Numbered from the stretch's first letter, positions 33,093 through 42,469 are shown. The stretch is DNA of 64,000 bases from Methanococcoides sp052057775 (GCF_052057775.1 NZ_CP195121.1:2407234-2471233), one strand, 5' to 3'. Made by a program: numbers and translations. Notes: generated by a model not told the origin, from the letters alone.

Positions 33093-33713
33093 TCAGACGC
33101 CACCGATATCCAGTGCTTTACGCACTACCTGACTGATAGCCAGAGATGTGATGAAATACCAGAATATCCAGTACTGGATCGGCCCCAGCACAGTGGAAAC
33201 AAGTTCCTGCTCTCCCCAGAACGGGAACACAAGTGAAGCTCCCGGATGCAGGCTGATGTAATGATACGCCCACATGAAAAGCGGAAGGGAGATGATACTG
33301 ATATATGCCATCGGCTTGAACTGCTGTTTTGACATTTCCATCTGGTCAGACATCATGTCAGCACGCTGTTCCTCCAGTTTCTTTATCAGATAGGTGTTCT
33401 GTGCAAGCTGTGCCTCACGGAACTCCTTCTGGAAGGACTTCATGCGCTCCTGTGTGTTACGCATGAGCTTCCAGTCGATCGTATATTTCTGAATAAGTGA
33501 TGCATACAAAGCAGTGATCGCTGCCATGATGAACAACATTATGTGGAAATTGCCATCACCGACCATAGCACTTATAGGGTCCATCACGACACCAACGATA
33601 GCTCCGATGCCTTCCCTGCCCTCCTGACCGAGAACAAGGATACCTACCATCAGAGAGATACCGATTGCCAGTACAAACCTTTCGGCTGTTTTCTTGAAAT
33701 TTGAATCTGCCAT
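33093..33713 (-). CDS. EMC3/TMCO1-like membrane insertase (DUF106)
   Basis: A 206-residue membrane protein with about three hydrophobic segments separated by a charged coiled coil (RNTQERMKSFQKEFREAQ). This is the DUF106 pattern, related to YidC/Oxa1, Get1 and EMC3. It likely helps insert membrane proteins beside SecYEG, which fits its position downstream of secY. It starts at ATG 33713, 22 bp after adk. Confidence 0.88.
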   Translation of the reverse strand: MADSNFKKTAERFVLAIGISLMVGILVLGQEGREGIGAIVGVVMDPISAMVGDGNFHIMLFIMAAITALYASLIQKYTIDWKLMRNTQERMKSFQKEFREAQLAQNTYLIKKLEEQRADMMSDQMEMSKQQFKPMAYISIISLPLFMWAYHYISLHPGASLVFPFWGEQELVSTVLGPIQYWIFWYFITSLAISQVVRKALDIGGV

Positions 33714-33735
33714 GCATCATCACCTTCTGTCTAAC

Positions 33736-34383
33736 TTACTTGTACTGGTCAAGGACTTCACAGATATCTGAAAAGACACGCCCGATCTCGCCGGCACCAT
33801 CGATGTTCACAAGGAGATCCTTCTCATTGTAATAATCGATAAGTGGCTGTGTCTTCTCTTTATAAGACTCAAGCCTCTGCCTGATGACATCCTCTTTATC
33901 ATCATCACGCTGGTAGAGGTCTGCGCCACATGCATCACATACACCCTCTTTCTCCGGAGGATTGAACTTTACGTGATAGCTTTCACCGCAGTTGCACATG
34001 AACCTTCCGCAAAGACGGGTTACAAGCTCCTCATCGGCAACCTCGATATTGAGAACTGCCTCAAGAGGCATATTGATCTCATCAAGGATCTCTGAGAGAG
34101 CATCTGCCTGAGGGACTGTCCTTGGATATCCGTCAAGAAGATATCCTGCCTTGCAGTCATCCTCTGTAAGACGGTTCTTGATAATTCCGATCAGTACTTC
34201 GTCAGGGACAAGTTCACCCCTGTCCATGTATCCCTTAGCTTCCTTTCCGAGTTCGGTACCATCACGTACATTTGCCCTCAGGATATCACCGGTAGATATG
34301 TGAGGGATCTGATAATGTTTTGCCAGTTCTTTGGCCTGGGTACCTTTTCCGGCACCCGGCGGACCAAATAATACAACATTCAT
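33736..34383 (-). CDS. adk: Adenylate kinase, long zinc-lid type
   Basis: A 215-residue AMP kinase of the bacterial/eukaryotic long type. It has P-loop GPPGAGKGTQAKEL, STGDILR, LLDGYPRTVPQ, and a LID domain with four cysteines (CNCGESYH and CDACGADLY) that should bind zinc. Most archaea carry a different, trimeric adenylate kinase in this operon position, so this looks like an old gene replacement. It starts at ATG 34383, 22 bp after secY. Confidence 0.95.
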   Translation of the reverse strand: MNVVLFGPPGAGKGTQAKELAKHYQIPHISTGDILRANVRDGTELGKEAKGYMDRGELVPDEVLIGIIKNRLTEDDCKAGYLLDGYPRTVPQADALSEILDEINMPLEAVLNIEVADEELVTRLCGRFMCNCGESYHVKFNPPEKEGVCDACGADLYQRDDDKEDVIRQRLESYKEKTQPLIDYYNEKDLLVNIDGAGEIGRVFSDICEVLDQYK

Positions 34384-34405
34384 TGATATATCTCCATTTT
34401 TCGTA

Positions 34406-35884
34406 TTAATCCCGTCCGAAGAAGGACCTGACCATTGGATGCATTTCCATCATCTGTTCAGATGCAATGTCCTCATACAGACGATATACAATACTTACTG
34501 TAAGCAACAATCCCGTTCCACCTGCACCACCAATGGTACCCAGCAAACTTGCCACAAGTGTAAGTACGCCAATGAAAGCACCACCAATAACGGTAACCTT
34601 AGGGATGTACCTTACCATGACCTTTTCGATACTTCCGACATTACGCCTGAAACCAGGGATCTGCATTCCTGAATTGAAAACCTTCTGTGCAGTTGGTTTT
34701 GCGCCCATACCTGTGGTCTCGATCCAGAACAGAGCGAATATGATACCACCGACTATCAGGAAGAGAGCATCAACAAGCACATGTAATCCTATCTGCCAGC
34801 CTGCAGGTACAGGTGCACCATATCCTGTAAATGATTCCCTTACAAGTGAAGGGATCCAGTCATATGGGCTGTTTATAGGTGAAAGGTAGTACATCACACC
34901 ATTGACAGGTGTGGAACCATAGTATTCACCCAGGAAGGTTATGCCACGTCCTGAAAGCAGCATTCCGATCATCTGTATGTTCGCCTGGAGGGCTCTGACA
35001 AGGATCATTGGAAGAACGGATGCATAGATAAGTTTTACAGGGAATCTTCCCCTTGCGCCCTTTACAGCACTGTGAGCCAACGGGATCTCAATGCGGGTAC
35101 TTTCCACATAAACAACCAGCAGGAAGATGGCAACTGTACTTACAAGTGCAAGGATACCGCCTCTGATAAGGAGGAACATCATTCCATCGCCTGTGAAGAT
35201 GTAATCCAGTCCTACATTCTGGGCTATATAGATCCACTTTGGAAGGATTCCAATAGGAAGACCTGTTGTATCCGATTCCCAATTGAACAATCCGGTCACT
35301 ATCTGCTGTGAAACACCAGCAATAATGAATAATCCCACACCAGAACCAATTCCCCATTTTGAAACGATCTCATCCATGAAGAGGATCAGCACACCACCGA
35401 TGCATATCTGGAGGAAGATGATAAATGTGACAACGCCCAACCCAACTCCAAGAGCTGAAGCTACTCCTGCGTCCGGCTGTATATAGCCACCAACGATCTG
35501 TGGAAGGGCTTCAAGTACGATCATCACAAAGACCATGAACTTCTGTGCGCCCTGGAAGAAAGCCTGATCTGCAGGATCGGACATGTTAAGATTGATTACA
35601 TCAGCACCCACAAGAAGCTGAAGGACAATTGATGCAGTAACAATAGGACCAATACCAAGAAGCATTAGTGATCCTGATGCTCCGGCAAAGAACGCTCGAT
35701 ATTGTTCGAACAGGTCAATGGAATCACTTGAAAGACCAAACAGAGGTACATTTGCAAGTGCAAAGTAAAGTACCAATATTCCAAGAGTCCATAATAACTT
35801 GTTCTTAAAGTGCACATGCCCCTCCGGACTCGCAACGGCGGGCAATCTGTTAAAAAACGGTTCCAAACTCTCCCTGAGACTCAT
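34406..35884 (-). CDS. secY: Protein translocase subunit SecY
   Basis: The 492-residue channel subunit of the Sec translocon with ten membrane segments. Conserved features include the plug region after the first helix (LFGLSSDSIDLFEQYRAFFA region), the long cytoplasmic loops with basic residues, and a conserved glycine-rich end. It starts at ATG 35884, 109 bp downstream of rpl15 in the same transcript direction. The gap is longer than others in the operon and may contain an internal promoter, but I see no clear one. Confidence 0.95.
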   Translation of the reverse strand: MSLRESLEPFFNRLPAVASPEGHVHFKNKLLWTLGILVLYFALANVPLFGLSSDSIDLFEQYRAFFAGASGSLMLLGIGPIVTASIVLQLLVGADVINLNMSDPADQAFFQGAQKFMVFVMIVLEALPQIVGGYIQPDAGVASALGVGLGVVTFIIFLQICIGGVLILFMDEIVSKWGIGSGVGLFIIAGVSQQIVTGLFNWESDTTGLPIGILPKWIYIAQNVGLDYIFTGDGMMFLLIRGGILALVSTVAIFLLVVYVESTRIEIPLAHSAVKGARGRFPVKLIYASVLPMILVRALQANIQMIGMLLSGRGITFLGEYYGSTPVNGVMYYLSPINSPYDWIPSLVRESFTGYGAPVPAGWQIGLHVLVDALFLIVGGIIFALFWIETTGMGAKPTAQKVFNSGMQIPGFRRNVGSIEKVMVRYIPKVTVIGGAFIGVLTLVASLLGTIGGAGGTGLLLTVSIVYRLYEDIASEQMMEMHPMVRSFFGRD

Positions 35885-35993
35885 TAACTACACCTTTATT
35901 CGAGTTGAAAGTCCAACAGACTTTCCTGTAAATACAAATTAATCAGCAATAATAAAAACGCAACAAATATAAAAGTAATGTCTGTAGCAGACA

Positions 35994-36431
35994 TTACTCT
36001 TCAAGTTCTACGCAGGATCCACCTGCATTTTCGATCTTGTCCCGTGCAACTCCGGAGAAGTTGCATGCTGTAACAACCATATTCTTTGTTACTTTACCGG
36101 TACCAAGAACTTTTTCAATTTCAAGATCTGCAAGATTGATGACGTATGCACCATCTTCAAGCTGTGCAAAGCCATCTTCTACAAGCTGATCTGCAAGTTC
36201 GTCAAGTTCACCGACGTTCACGACTGAGACATCGCGGATCATCTTCAATGGGCGAGAGAATCCACGGCCACTTCCACGAATGTATCCACCCTGTAAGGCC
36301 CTTGTGAAGTGGTGCTTGTTCTCACCGGATCTGCCACGACCACCACGGTTACCTGCACCACGGCGATTCTTGGTAGTACCGCCACCACAGGTGCGTGAAC
36401 CCCTGAACTTCTTTGTGTTGGTTTTGCTCAT
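35994..36431 (-). CDS. rpl15: Ribosomal protein uL15
   Basis: A 145-residue large-subunit protein. The N-terminus is glycine/arginine rich (GNRGGRGRSGENKHHF), as expected for its rRNA-penetrating tail, followed by the conserved globular end. It starts at ATG 36431, 7 bp after rpl30, and is the last ribosomal gene before secY. Confidence 0.96.
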   Translation of the reverse strand: MSKTNTKKFRGSRTCGGGTTKNRRGAGNRGGRGRSGENKHHFTRALQGGYIRGSGRGFSRPLKMIRDVSVVNVGELDELADQLVEDGFAQLEDGAYVINLADLEIEKVLGTGKVTKNMVVTACNFSGVARDKIENAGGSCVELEE

Positions 36432-36438
36432 ATTAACA

Positions 36439-36900
36439 TCACCTCATCTTGTTCAAAAGTGTCTTGATGTCTTCACCATGGTTTCCAAGAACACCACCCT
36501 GCTGAGCAGTCCTCTTAATACCAGCGTGACCCTTCCTTGGTGGGTGAAGCCTGAATACCGGCTTCAGACCTGGAACGTCAGAGATCTTTGCATCACCGTT
36601 GACAAGTGCTTCTGCGAATGCCTTAATGGAATCGAACTCGGAGTTCTCCTTGACATATTCATCTGTAAGGCGTACATTGCCCTCGAGTCTTCCGCGCTTG
36701 TCAAGTACCTGTGCCAGAGTGTCGGCGTCAACAGTACCGTATGCAATGTAATCTTTTGCTTTCAGGATCATACCCTTGTTGTTAGGGTTATCTGCAAGGA
36801 ATACACAGTGGTTGACCTTGTGAAGGCGGAGCATACCGAGGGTATCCTCGATCTCTCCACGAACATGCACCTGGCCTCTCATTCTGACTACTGCGTACAT
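36439..36900 (-). CDS. rpl30: Ribosomal protein uL30
   Basis: A 153-residue archaeal-length L30 (bacterial forms are about 60). It shows the MYAVVRMRGQVHVRGEIEDT opening, the L30 ferredoxin-like fold, and a C-terminal extension ending in RLHPPRKGHAGIKRT. It starts at ATG 36900, two bases after rps5, with GAGG upstream. Confidence 0.96.
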   Translation of the reverse strand: MYAVVRMRGQVHVRGEIEDTLGMLRLHKVNHCVFLADNPNNKGMILKAKDYIAYGTVDADTLAQVLDKRGRLEGNVRLTDEYVKENSEFDSIKAFAEALVNGDAKISDVPGLKPVFRLHPPRKGHAGIKRTAQQGGVLGNHGEDIKTLLNKMR

Positions 36901-36902
36901 CT

Positions 36903-37538
36903 TCAGGCCTCCTGTTCCTCAAACACAATTGGCCTTCTGACTGTACCTGTGTTCATCAGAGCATTGTATGTTGCCTTTGCGAAGTTGAGAGTTGTCCTTG
37001 TCTGACCTTCTGTACGGGTCCATACATCCTTGATACCTGCTTTTTCAAGCACTTTCTTTGCAGTGCCTCCTGCAGCAAGTCCAAGTCCGCGTGGTGCAGG
37101 CTTGAGTACTACGGTAACACTGCCTGCCTTACCATTGACCTCGGAAGGAACGGTGTGTGGAAGTCCACAGCCACATTCCCATGAACCGCATCCACGCTTG
37201 ATACGTGTGATGTTGATCTTTGCGTTGTCAATAGCTTTCCTGATAGCAGGTCCTACCTGTACGTCCTTTGCCTGACCAAGTCCGACAAAACCATCGCCGT
37301 TTCCAACGATCACAGTTGCCCTGAACTTGACACGCCTTCCGGAGTCGGTCATCCTCTGGACCATGTTGATATCAAGAACTTCGTCCTCCAGATCAGGTAA
37401 TAATATATCAACTATTTTTGATTCCCTTATAGGGAGACCGGAATCCATGGCTTCATCCATGGTAGTGACCTGCCCTTCAGCAACAAGTCTTCCGAGTCTT
37501 GTCTGGGGAACCCATTCCTCATTATATTCATATGCCAT
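36903..37538 (-). CDS. rps5: Ribosomal protein uS5
   Basis: A 211-residue decoding-centre protein. The double-stranded RNA-binding-like N-terminal domain (VKFRATVIVGNGDGFVGLG) and the C-terminal domain with LKPAPRGLGLAAGGTAKKV are both complete. It starts at ATG 37538, 11 bp after rpl18. Confidence 0.96.
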   Translation of the reverse strand: MAYEYNEEWVPQTRLGRLVAEGQVTTMDEAMDSGLPIRESKIVDILLPDLEDEVLDINMVQRMTDSGRRVKFRATVIVGNGDGFVGLGQAKDVQVGPAIRKAIDNAKINITRIKRGCGSWECGCGLPHTVPSEVNGKAGSVTVVLKPAPRGLGLAAGGTAKKVLEKAGIKDVWTRTEGQTRTTLNFAKATYNALMNTGTVRRPIVFEEQEA

Positions 37539-37549
37539 ATAATCACACC

Positions 37550-38071
37550 TTAACTGAACTCTGCAAGGATCTTTTCCTTTACTGCTTCGAACATCTCAGG
37601 CAGATCGGATCCTTCCATATATTCTGCGACGTGTTCTCCTCTTATGCGCTCATCAGATGGGAATACTGAAGGATTGTGAGGTACATCGAGTCCTGCATCG
37701 ACAACACCCTTGAGTGCTGCATATACACGACATCCTGGTGATGATGCCTGAAGTCCGATATCCAGTACACCGCTCTCATAGCCTTCTTCAAGTGCCTTGT
37801 ATCCGAACAGGAGACCTGTCAGATATGCTGCGGTTGTGTTACCGGTTGCTCCCTCGTATCCGTATTTCCTGAGCTCGGTAGAGATAGCTGACGATAATGT
37901 CACATCTCCGTTTGCCTCTGGTGCCACAAGTTGCAACTGCATGTGCCTTGTGCTCTTGCGCACAACCACACGGTTCTCTTTTGACAGAAGTAACCTGAGT
38001 CTCTGGTGATAATTTGTACGCCCTTCCCTTCGTCGCCTGAATGGGACTTTATAACGGGGTCCTGTAGCCAT
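37550..38071 (-). CDS. rpl18: Ribosomal protein uL18
   Basis: A 173-residue 5S rRNA-binding protein. It opens with VPFRRRREGRTNYHQRLRLL and has the archaeal-type middle with AAYLTGLLFGYKALEEG. It starts at ATG 38071, 60 bp after rpl19e. Confidence 0.96.
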   Translation of the reverse strand: MATGPRYKVPFRRRREGRTNYHQRLRLLLSKENRVVVRKSTRHMQLQLVAPEANGDVTLSSAISTELRKYGYEGATGNTTAAYLTGLLFGYKALEEGYESGVLDIGLQASSPGCRVYAALKGVVDAGLDVPHNPSVFPSDERIRGEHVAEYMEGSDLPEMFEAVKEKILAEFS

Positions 38072-38131
38072 ATTAGATCCTCCACATCAGCTTAACATGT
38101 AAATTTATCTTCATAATTCTATTCCTCAGGC

Positions 38132-38578
38132 TCATTCAGTCTTCTCAATTTTAAGATGCGCTTCCATATGAGCCAAGCTTCTATACTCGCCACCCTTTGC
38201 TTTACGGTAGACCTTGCAGTATGTGGACTTGTCAAGTGTACCATCTGCACGAAGCTCTTTGAGCCTCCTTCTGAGGGCACGGATCTTCTTCATCCACTGC
38301 TCTTTCCTAGGGTTACGTGCACCCTTCCTACCTTTACGGGAACCATGACCCTTGCGGTGGCCGTATTTGCGCTTTGCATCCCTTTCTCTTGCACGTCCGC
38401 GGCTAACACCCTTAACAGCTTCCGCTTTTATGCTTCCGCTTGCGATAAGACCACGAATGTCTTCCCTGGTGATAGCAACTGCGACCTCAGCAGAGGCTTC
38501 AGGATCCATCCAGACCCTGTGAACTCCACATCCAAGTACCTTTGCTGCAAGTTTTTTCTGGTTAGAGAGATCTGTCAT
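38132..38578 (-). CDS. rpl19e: Ribosomal protein eL19
   Basis: A 148-residue archaeal/eukaryotic-specific large-subunit protein. It has LSNQKKLAAKVLGCGVHRVW near the start and the basic stretch KYGHRKGHGSRKGRKGARN in the middle. ATG 38578 is preferred as start because AGGAGTGA lies about five bases upstream; the GTG at 38587, nine bases earlier, lacks this. The start region overlaps the end of rpl32e. Confidence 0.95.
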   Translation of the reverse strand: MTDLSNQKKLAAKVLGCGVHRVWMDPEASAEVAVAITREDIRGLIASGSIKAEAVKGVSRGRARERDAKRKYGHRKGHGSRKGRKGARNPRKEQWMKKIRALRRRLKELRADGTLDKSTYCKVYRKAKGGEYRSLAHMEAHLKIEKTE

Positions 38579-38579
38579 C

Positions 38580-39026
38580 TTACTCACTCCTGGTAGGGTT
38601 CAATATCTTAATACCCATTTCAGTTGCTTTTGCTTCGATGAGCGCTTTCTTTCTTGCACCGACGGTTCTTGCGATCCTGATAGCTTCGAGAGAAGCATCA
38701 ACGTTATCAACATCTGCAACTGTGTTCACAAGAACTTCTGCATATCCGGATGGATGGAGACCTTTTACTGCTGCAGGACTACCATATCCTACCTGTGCAA
38801 TAGCACCTTTTGCAGCAATGTGCCTGCGATGTTTACCCTGAAGACCTCTTGGCCTTCTCCAGTTGGAATCCAGACGCTTGTACTTGTGTGAATCAGTCCT
38901 CTTGAATGTTGGCTTTTTGCCTTTCTGGACCTTCCTTACCTTGAAAAGTCTCAGTGACTCTTCGTCAAGTGCAAGCTTGGTGGCTGCTGCTTCTTTCATG
39001 TTAGTTTCATTGACTGTATCTTCCAT
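38580..39026 (-). CDS. rpl32e: Ribosomal protein eL32
   Basis: A 148-residue archaeal/eukaryotic-specific protein. The conserved core begins at about residue 38 (FKRTDSHKYKRLDSNWRRPR) and ends with ARTVGARKKALIEAKATEMG. The first 35 residues form an acidic, poorly conserved N-terminal extension. It starts at ATG 39026 with GGTGA five bases upstream. Confidence 0.95.
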   Translation of the reverse strand: MEDTVNETNMKEAAATKLALDEESLRLFKVRKVQKGKKPTFKRTDSHKYKRLDSNWRRPRGLQGKHRRHIAAKGAIAQVGYGSPAAVKGLHPSGYAEVLVNTVADVDNVDASLEAIRIARTVGARKKALIEAKATEMGIKILNPTRSE

Positions 39027-39049
39027 TCAGATCACCTACACTTTCTCTC

Positions 39050-39583
39050 TCATACCCTCTTCTCAACGATGTATATACCATCCTGGAATACACGTGGGTC
39101 AAAGCGCTTGATCTTTGTCTTCTGCTCGATGTTAGCAGCGGTCTGACCGACATCTTCCTTGTTGATACCGGACACAACAACTTCGTCACCACTTGCTTTT
39201 ACAGTTGTCTCACCGAGGATCTTGGAGACCCTTGACTTTTTCTCACCAAGGAAGTTACTGATGATGAACTGCTTTCCCTCTACCTTAAGCTGCATAGGGA
39301 AGTGAGAGTAGACCACTTTCATGCGGTACTCAAAGCCATTCACAACACCATTTATCATATTGTTGATGTGAGAAGCAAGTGTTCCAACCATTGCTTTCTG
39401 TTTTTTTCTCGATAAAGCAGAGTCAACGATCACTTCGGAACCGTCCACTGTTATGTTCACACCTGGATACCACACAAATCTTGTGTTGGTACCTTTGGGC
39501 CCTGAAGCGGTCAGTACGTTATCTTCTAACGTTACTGTCACACCTTCAGGAATCGAGATTATTTTCTTGATTTCTTTTACCAT
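39050..39583 (-). CDS. rpl6: Ribosomal protein uL6
   Basis: A 177-residue protein with two repeated L6 domains, the second ending in KIKRFDPRVFQDGIYIVEKR. It lies near the sarcin-ricin loop and the factor-binding site. It starts at ATG 39583, 17 bp after rps8. Confidence 0.96.
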   Translation of the reverse strand: MVKEIKKIISIPEGVTVTLEDNVLTASGPKGTNTRFVWYPGVNITVDGSEVIVDSALSRKKQKAMVGTLASHINNMINGVVNGFEYRMKVVYSHFPMQLKVEGKQFIISNFLGEKKSRVSKILGETTVKASGDEVVVSGINKEDVGQTAANIEQKTKIKRFDPRVFQDGIYIVEKRV

Positions 39584-39600
39584 ATCATCTCACCCTTAAT

Positions 39601-39993
39601 TTAGTAAACAAATGATAACAACTGTCCACCAATATTATTCTCACGAGCCTCATACTGGGAAATTACTCCCTGAGAGGTTGTGAGGATCAGAACACCAAAG
39701 TTCTTTGCTGGAAGGAACTGCTTCTCCCATTTCTCGAATTCGGTTACTCCGACTGAATAACGTGGCTTGATAGCTCCACACTTGTTAATACGTCCAATAA
39801 GTTCTACTGTATATATTCCAGCCTTACCATCTTCCACAAACTCGAACTCACCGATGTATCCACGGTCCTTCATGACCTTAAGGACATTTCCGATGAGCTT
39901 TGATGCTGGCCTGATAGTGCAGGAATCTTTACCAACAGCTTCAGCGTTCTTGATAGTTGACAACGCGTCAGCAAGAGGATCCAATAATACCAT
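39601..39993 (-). CDS. rps8: Ribosomal protein uS8
   Basis: A 130-residue central-domain 16S rRNA binder. It opens with LLDPLADALSTIKNAEAVGK and ends with ILTTSQGVISQYEAREN. It starts at ATG 39993, 11 bp after rps14. Confidence 0.96.
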   Translation of the reverse strand: MVLLDPLADALSTIKNAEAVGKDSCTIRPASKLIGNVLKVMKDRGYIGEFEFVEDGKAGIYTVELIGRINKCGAIKPRYSVGVTEFEKWEKQFLPAKNFGVLILTTSQGVISQYEARENNIGGQLLSFVY

Positions 39994-40004
39994 ACCTGTT
40001 CACC

Positions 40005-40157
40005 TCATGTATATTTTTCAAATCCCATGTCATGGGCAATTTCCCTGAAACAATGCCTGCAAAGGTAGATACCATACTTGCGTACCAGACCCTGCTTTCT
40101 GCCGCATCTTTTACACTCGTTTGCGCCTCTTCCAAAGTTCTTCTCTGTCTGAGTCAT
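40005..40157 (-). CDS. rps14: Ribosomal protein uS14 (zinc-binding)
   Basis: A 50-residue gene, easily missed because of its length. The product begins MTQTEKNFGRGANECKRCGR and continues with LCRHCFREIAHDMGF; the two CxxC pairs form the zinc site of the archaeal/type Z S14. ATG 40157 overlaps the rpl5 stop by one base (TAATG), giving translational coupling. It lies between rpl5 and rps8 as in other archaea. Confidence 0.95.
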   Translation of the reverse strand: MTQTEKNFGRGANECKRCGRKQGLVRKYGIYLCRHCFREIAHDMGFEKYT

Positions 40158-40675
40158 TACTCTACCTCCACACCATAGTTTTCTTTAAAGAAAGATATCG
40201 TATCCTCTTTTGAGATCTTGTGGGAAGTTGGTATCTTTCGCTTTGTGATCCTTCTCTTGTTGATCCTGTAACCAGGACGATTTACAATCACATTGATATC
40301 CATTCCGAAGATACCGATGTTTGGGTCGTACTTCATGTCAGGATAATCGGTGTGCTCCTCTACACCAAAGGCTACGTTTCCATTGGAATCGAACTGGGAT
40401 TCACTGAGCTTTTTCTCGATGATCTCCAGAGATGTTGTAAGGAATTCTTCTGCAGCATCTCCACGAAGAGTTACTTTACATCCGATAGGCTCGTGCTTCT
40501 TTATGCTGAAAGCAGGCAATGTCCTCTTTGCATAGCATCTGACAACGGACTGACCGGTAATGTCCTCAAGGATCCCTTCTGCATCTACAAGGTGTTGACC
40601 GCTTTCCCCAACACCCATGTGGACGATCACTTTATCGACCTTAGGATTTCTCATTGAGTTACTCAATTTACTCAC
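40157..40675 (-). CDS. rpl5: Ribosomal protein uL5
   Basis: A 172-residue 5S rRNA and P-site tRNA contact protein. VDKVIVHMGVGESGQHL opens the conserved part, with HTDYPDMKYDPNIGIFGMD near the end. It overlaps rps4e by 8 bp at its start and rps14 by one base at its stop. Confidence 0.96.
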   Translation of the reverse strand: MSKLSNSMRNPKVDKVIVHMGVGESGQHLVDAEGILEDITGQSVVRCYAKRTLPAFSIKKHEPIGCKVTLRGDAAEEFLTTSLEIIEKKLSESQFDSNGNVAFGVEEHTDYPDMKYDPNIGIFGMDINVIVNRPGYRINKRRITKRKIPTSHKISKEDTISFFKENYGVEVE

Positions 40676-41369
40676 CGCCCAAGCTTATCTCTGGTTCTTT
40701 TTCGCCTACTACGAAAACATAGTTCTCGATCGTCTCGAATTCGGTCTCACCTGAGATTGTCACTGTGTTGTACTTAGAGCTTTTTACCTTATTGATCTCT
40801 TTGATGGTACCGATCTCACCGGAGTGGCTTCCACCAACGATCATTGCAAGATTGCCTATCTCGTACTTAATGTGTTTTACAACCTCTTTGTCTGGAAGTG
40901 ACAGAATAAGTGTGTCCTTAGTGTTGTAATCATTGGAACCGTTGATATTTGTACCGTCGTTAAGGTTCAACTGCATGTTTCCACCTTTGATGACAGTCTT
41001 GTTCTCAATGCGACACAACTTGTTTGCACCCATCTCACCAAGCTTGTTCAGAACAAGCCTACCCTTGCCATCAAGCAATACGCGGTATTCTTCGTTGTTC
41101 AATGGTATGCTGATAATATCCATCAGACCTACAGGGAACCTGAGGTCCTTCCTTGCAACTCCGTCAACAAGTACTTTACCTTCTGAAAGTACCCTTTTTG
41201 CTTCTGCACGGTTGTCCACGACACCAAGCATATCCCTGAGCACAACAGCAAGAGGAAGACTCTGTAATCTGTTATGAGGACCTGGTCTTGTGGATGTGAT
41301 CCATTTGTTGGATTTCTTTGAGATCTGCCAGCTGTTAGGGACAGATATCCTCTTTTGATGATTGGCCAC
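40668..41369 (-). CDS. rps4e: Ribosomal protein eS4
   Basis: A 233-residue archaeal/eukaryotic-specific protein combining an S4 domain and a KOW motif (IVGGSHSGEIGTIKEI). GTG 41369 is chosen as start: it gives the family-typical opening ANHQKRISVPNSW, and GGAAGGTGA lies five bases upstream. The frame extends three codons further to a GTG at 41378 inside rpl24, which is less likely. Confidence 0.95.
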   Translation of the reverse strand: MANHQKRISVPNSWQISKKSNKWITSTRPGPHNRLQSLPLAVVLRDMLGVVDNRAEAKRVLSEGKVLVDGVARKDLRFPVGLMDIISIPLNNEEYRVLLDGKGRLVLNKLGEMGANKLCRIENKTVIKGGNMQLNLNDGTNINGSNDYNTKDTLILSLPDKEVVKHIKYEIGNLAMIVGGSHSGEIGTIKEINKVKSSKYNTVTISGETEFETIENYVFVVGEKEPEISLGGE

Positions 41370-41374
41370 TAGAA

Positions 41375-41728
41375 TCACCTTCCTCTAGATAATATTGATT
41401 CTCTGCGTTTATCGTTCAATTCCAGTGATGTGATCATCACATTTGAAGGATAGATCGGCCTTGGAACCTCGGTTCCATCCACCTTGCTAACAGAAACACC
41501 TTCTACTACGATGGTTCCGTTCTTAAGGGACAGGGCTTCGACCTTTCCTTTAGTACCTGCATGGTCACCACGCATTACCACAACAGTATCGCCGATAATG
41601 ACGCTTGCACTGCGACCGTACTTGCCGCGAAGCTCCTTTGAAAGAGGTGCAGCCATGTATTTCTGCCTGATGTGGAGAGGTGCGTTGTAACGTGCTTTCC
41701 TCTGTTTTCTTGGCTGTTTTGATACCAT
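41375..41728 (-). CDS. rpl24: Ribosomal protein uL24
   Basis: A 117-residue assembly-initiating protein with the KOW motif VVMRGDHAGTKGKVEAL. It starts at ATG 41728, 11 bp after rpl14, and its last codons carry the ribosome binding site of rps4e. Confidence 0.96.
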   Translation of the reverse strand: MVSKQPRKQRKARYNAPLHIRQKYMAAPLSKELRGKYGRSASVIIGDTVVVMRGDHAGTKGKVEALSLKNGTIVVEGVSVSKVDGTEVPRPIYPSNVMITSLELNDKRRESILSRGR

Positions 41729-41739
41729 AATTTAACACC

Positions 41740-42138
41740 TCATACAATAATGGATGCGGTTGTGCCGATCTTTGGGAACCTTTCTGCTGCTTCTCTTGCA
41801 ACAGGACCTTTAATGTCAGTTCCTTTTGGTATGCCCTTGTCGTCTGTGATAACTACTGCATTATCCTCAAAGCCTACTCTGAGACCATCAGGACGACGGA
41901 GTTCCTTCTTCTGGCGTACAACTACTGCGTAAAGGATCTGCTTACGCATCTCAGGAGTACCCTTCTTGACAGACACGACACAAAGGTCGCCAATGCCTGC
42001 CCTTGGCATCCTGTTCTTTACACCCCTGTACTTCTTGACTGAAATGATCTCCACAGTACGTGCACCAGTGTTATCGACACAATCGATCTTAGCGCCGGCG
42101 TTCAGTGCACGTGGGATCGTCGAGCGAATACCCCTCAT
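41740..42138 (-). CDS. rpl14: Ribosomal protein uL14
   Basis: A 132-residue protein at the subunit interface. It has AKIDCVDNTGARTVEIISV near the start and RMPRAGIGDLCVVSVKKG in the middle. It overlaps rps17 by 4 bp at its start. Confidence 0.96.
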   Translation of the reverse strand: MRGIRSTIPRALNAGAKIDCVDNTGARTVEIISVKKYRGVKNRMPRAGIGDLCVVSVKKGTPEMRKQILYAVVVRQKKELRRPDGLRVGFEDNAVVITDDKGIPKGTDIKGPVAREAAERFPKIGTTASIIV

Positions 42139-42464
42139 GCCTGCACCTCCGACTTAACTACTACATATGATTTTGTCTTACTGAGAGGACGACATTCAGC
42201 GATCGTTACAACATCTCCTACCTTTGCATTGATGCATGGTGGATTGTGAGCATGGATCTTTGATTGCCTCTTCTCATATCTCTGGTACTTGTTTATCAGC
42301 TTTTCACGCCTCTGTTGAATGACCACAGTCTTGTCCATCTTGTCGCTTACAACAGTACCGACGAGGATCTGTCCCCTTACGGAGAGACTGCCGTGGAATG
42401 GACAATTAATGTCATCGCATTCCTTGGACGGTTCAGGTACATCCAATCCAATGTCTTTTGCCAT
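42135..42464 (-). CDS. rps17: Ribosomal protein uS17
   Basis: A 109-residue OB-fold 16S rRNA binder with the archaeal N-terminal segment CDDINCPFHGSLSVRGQI and core VVSDKMDKTVVIQ. The two cysteines at the N-terminus could bind a metal. It starts at ATG 42464, five bases after the RNase P protein gene. Confidence 0.96.
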   Translation of the reverse strand: MAKDIGLDVPEPSKECDDINCPFHGSLSVRGQILVGTVVSDKMDKTVVIQQRREKLINKYQRYEKRQSKIHAHNPPCINAKVGDVVTIAECRPLSKTKSYVVVKSEVQA

Positions 42465-42469
42465 GATTA

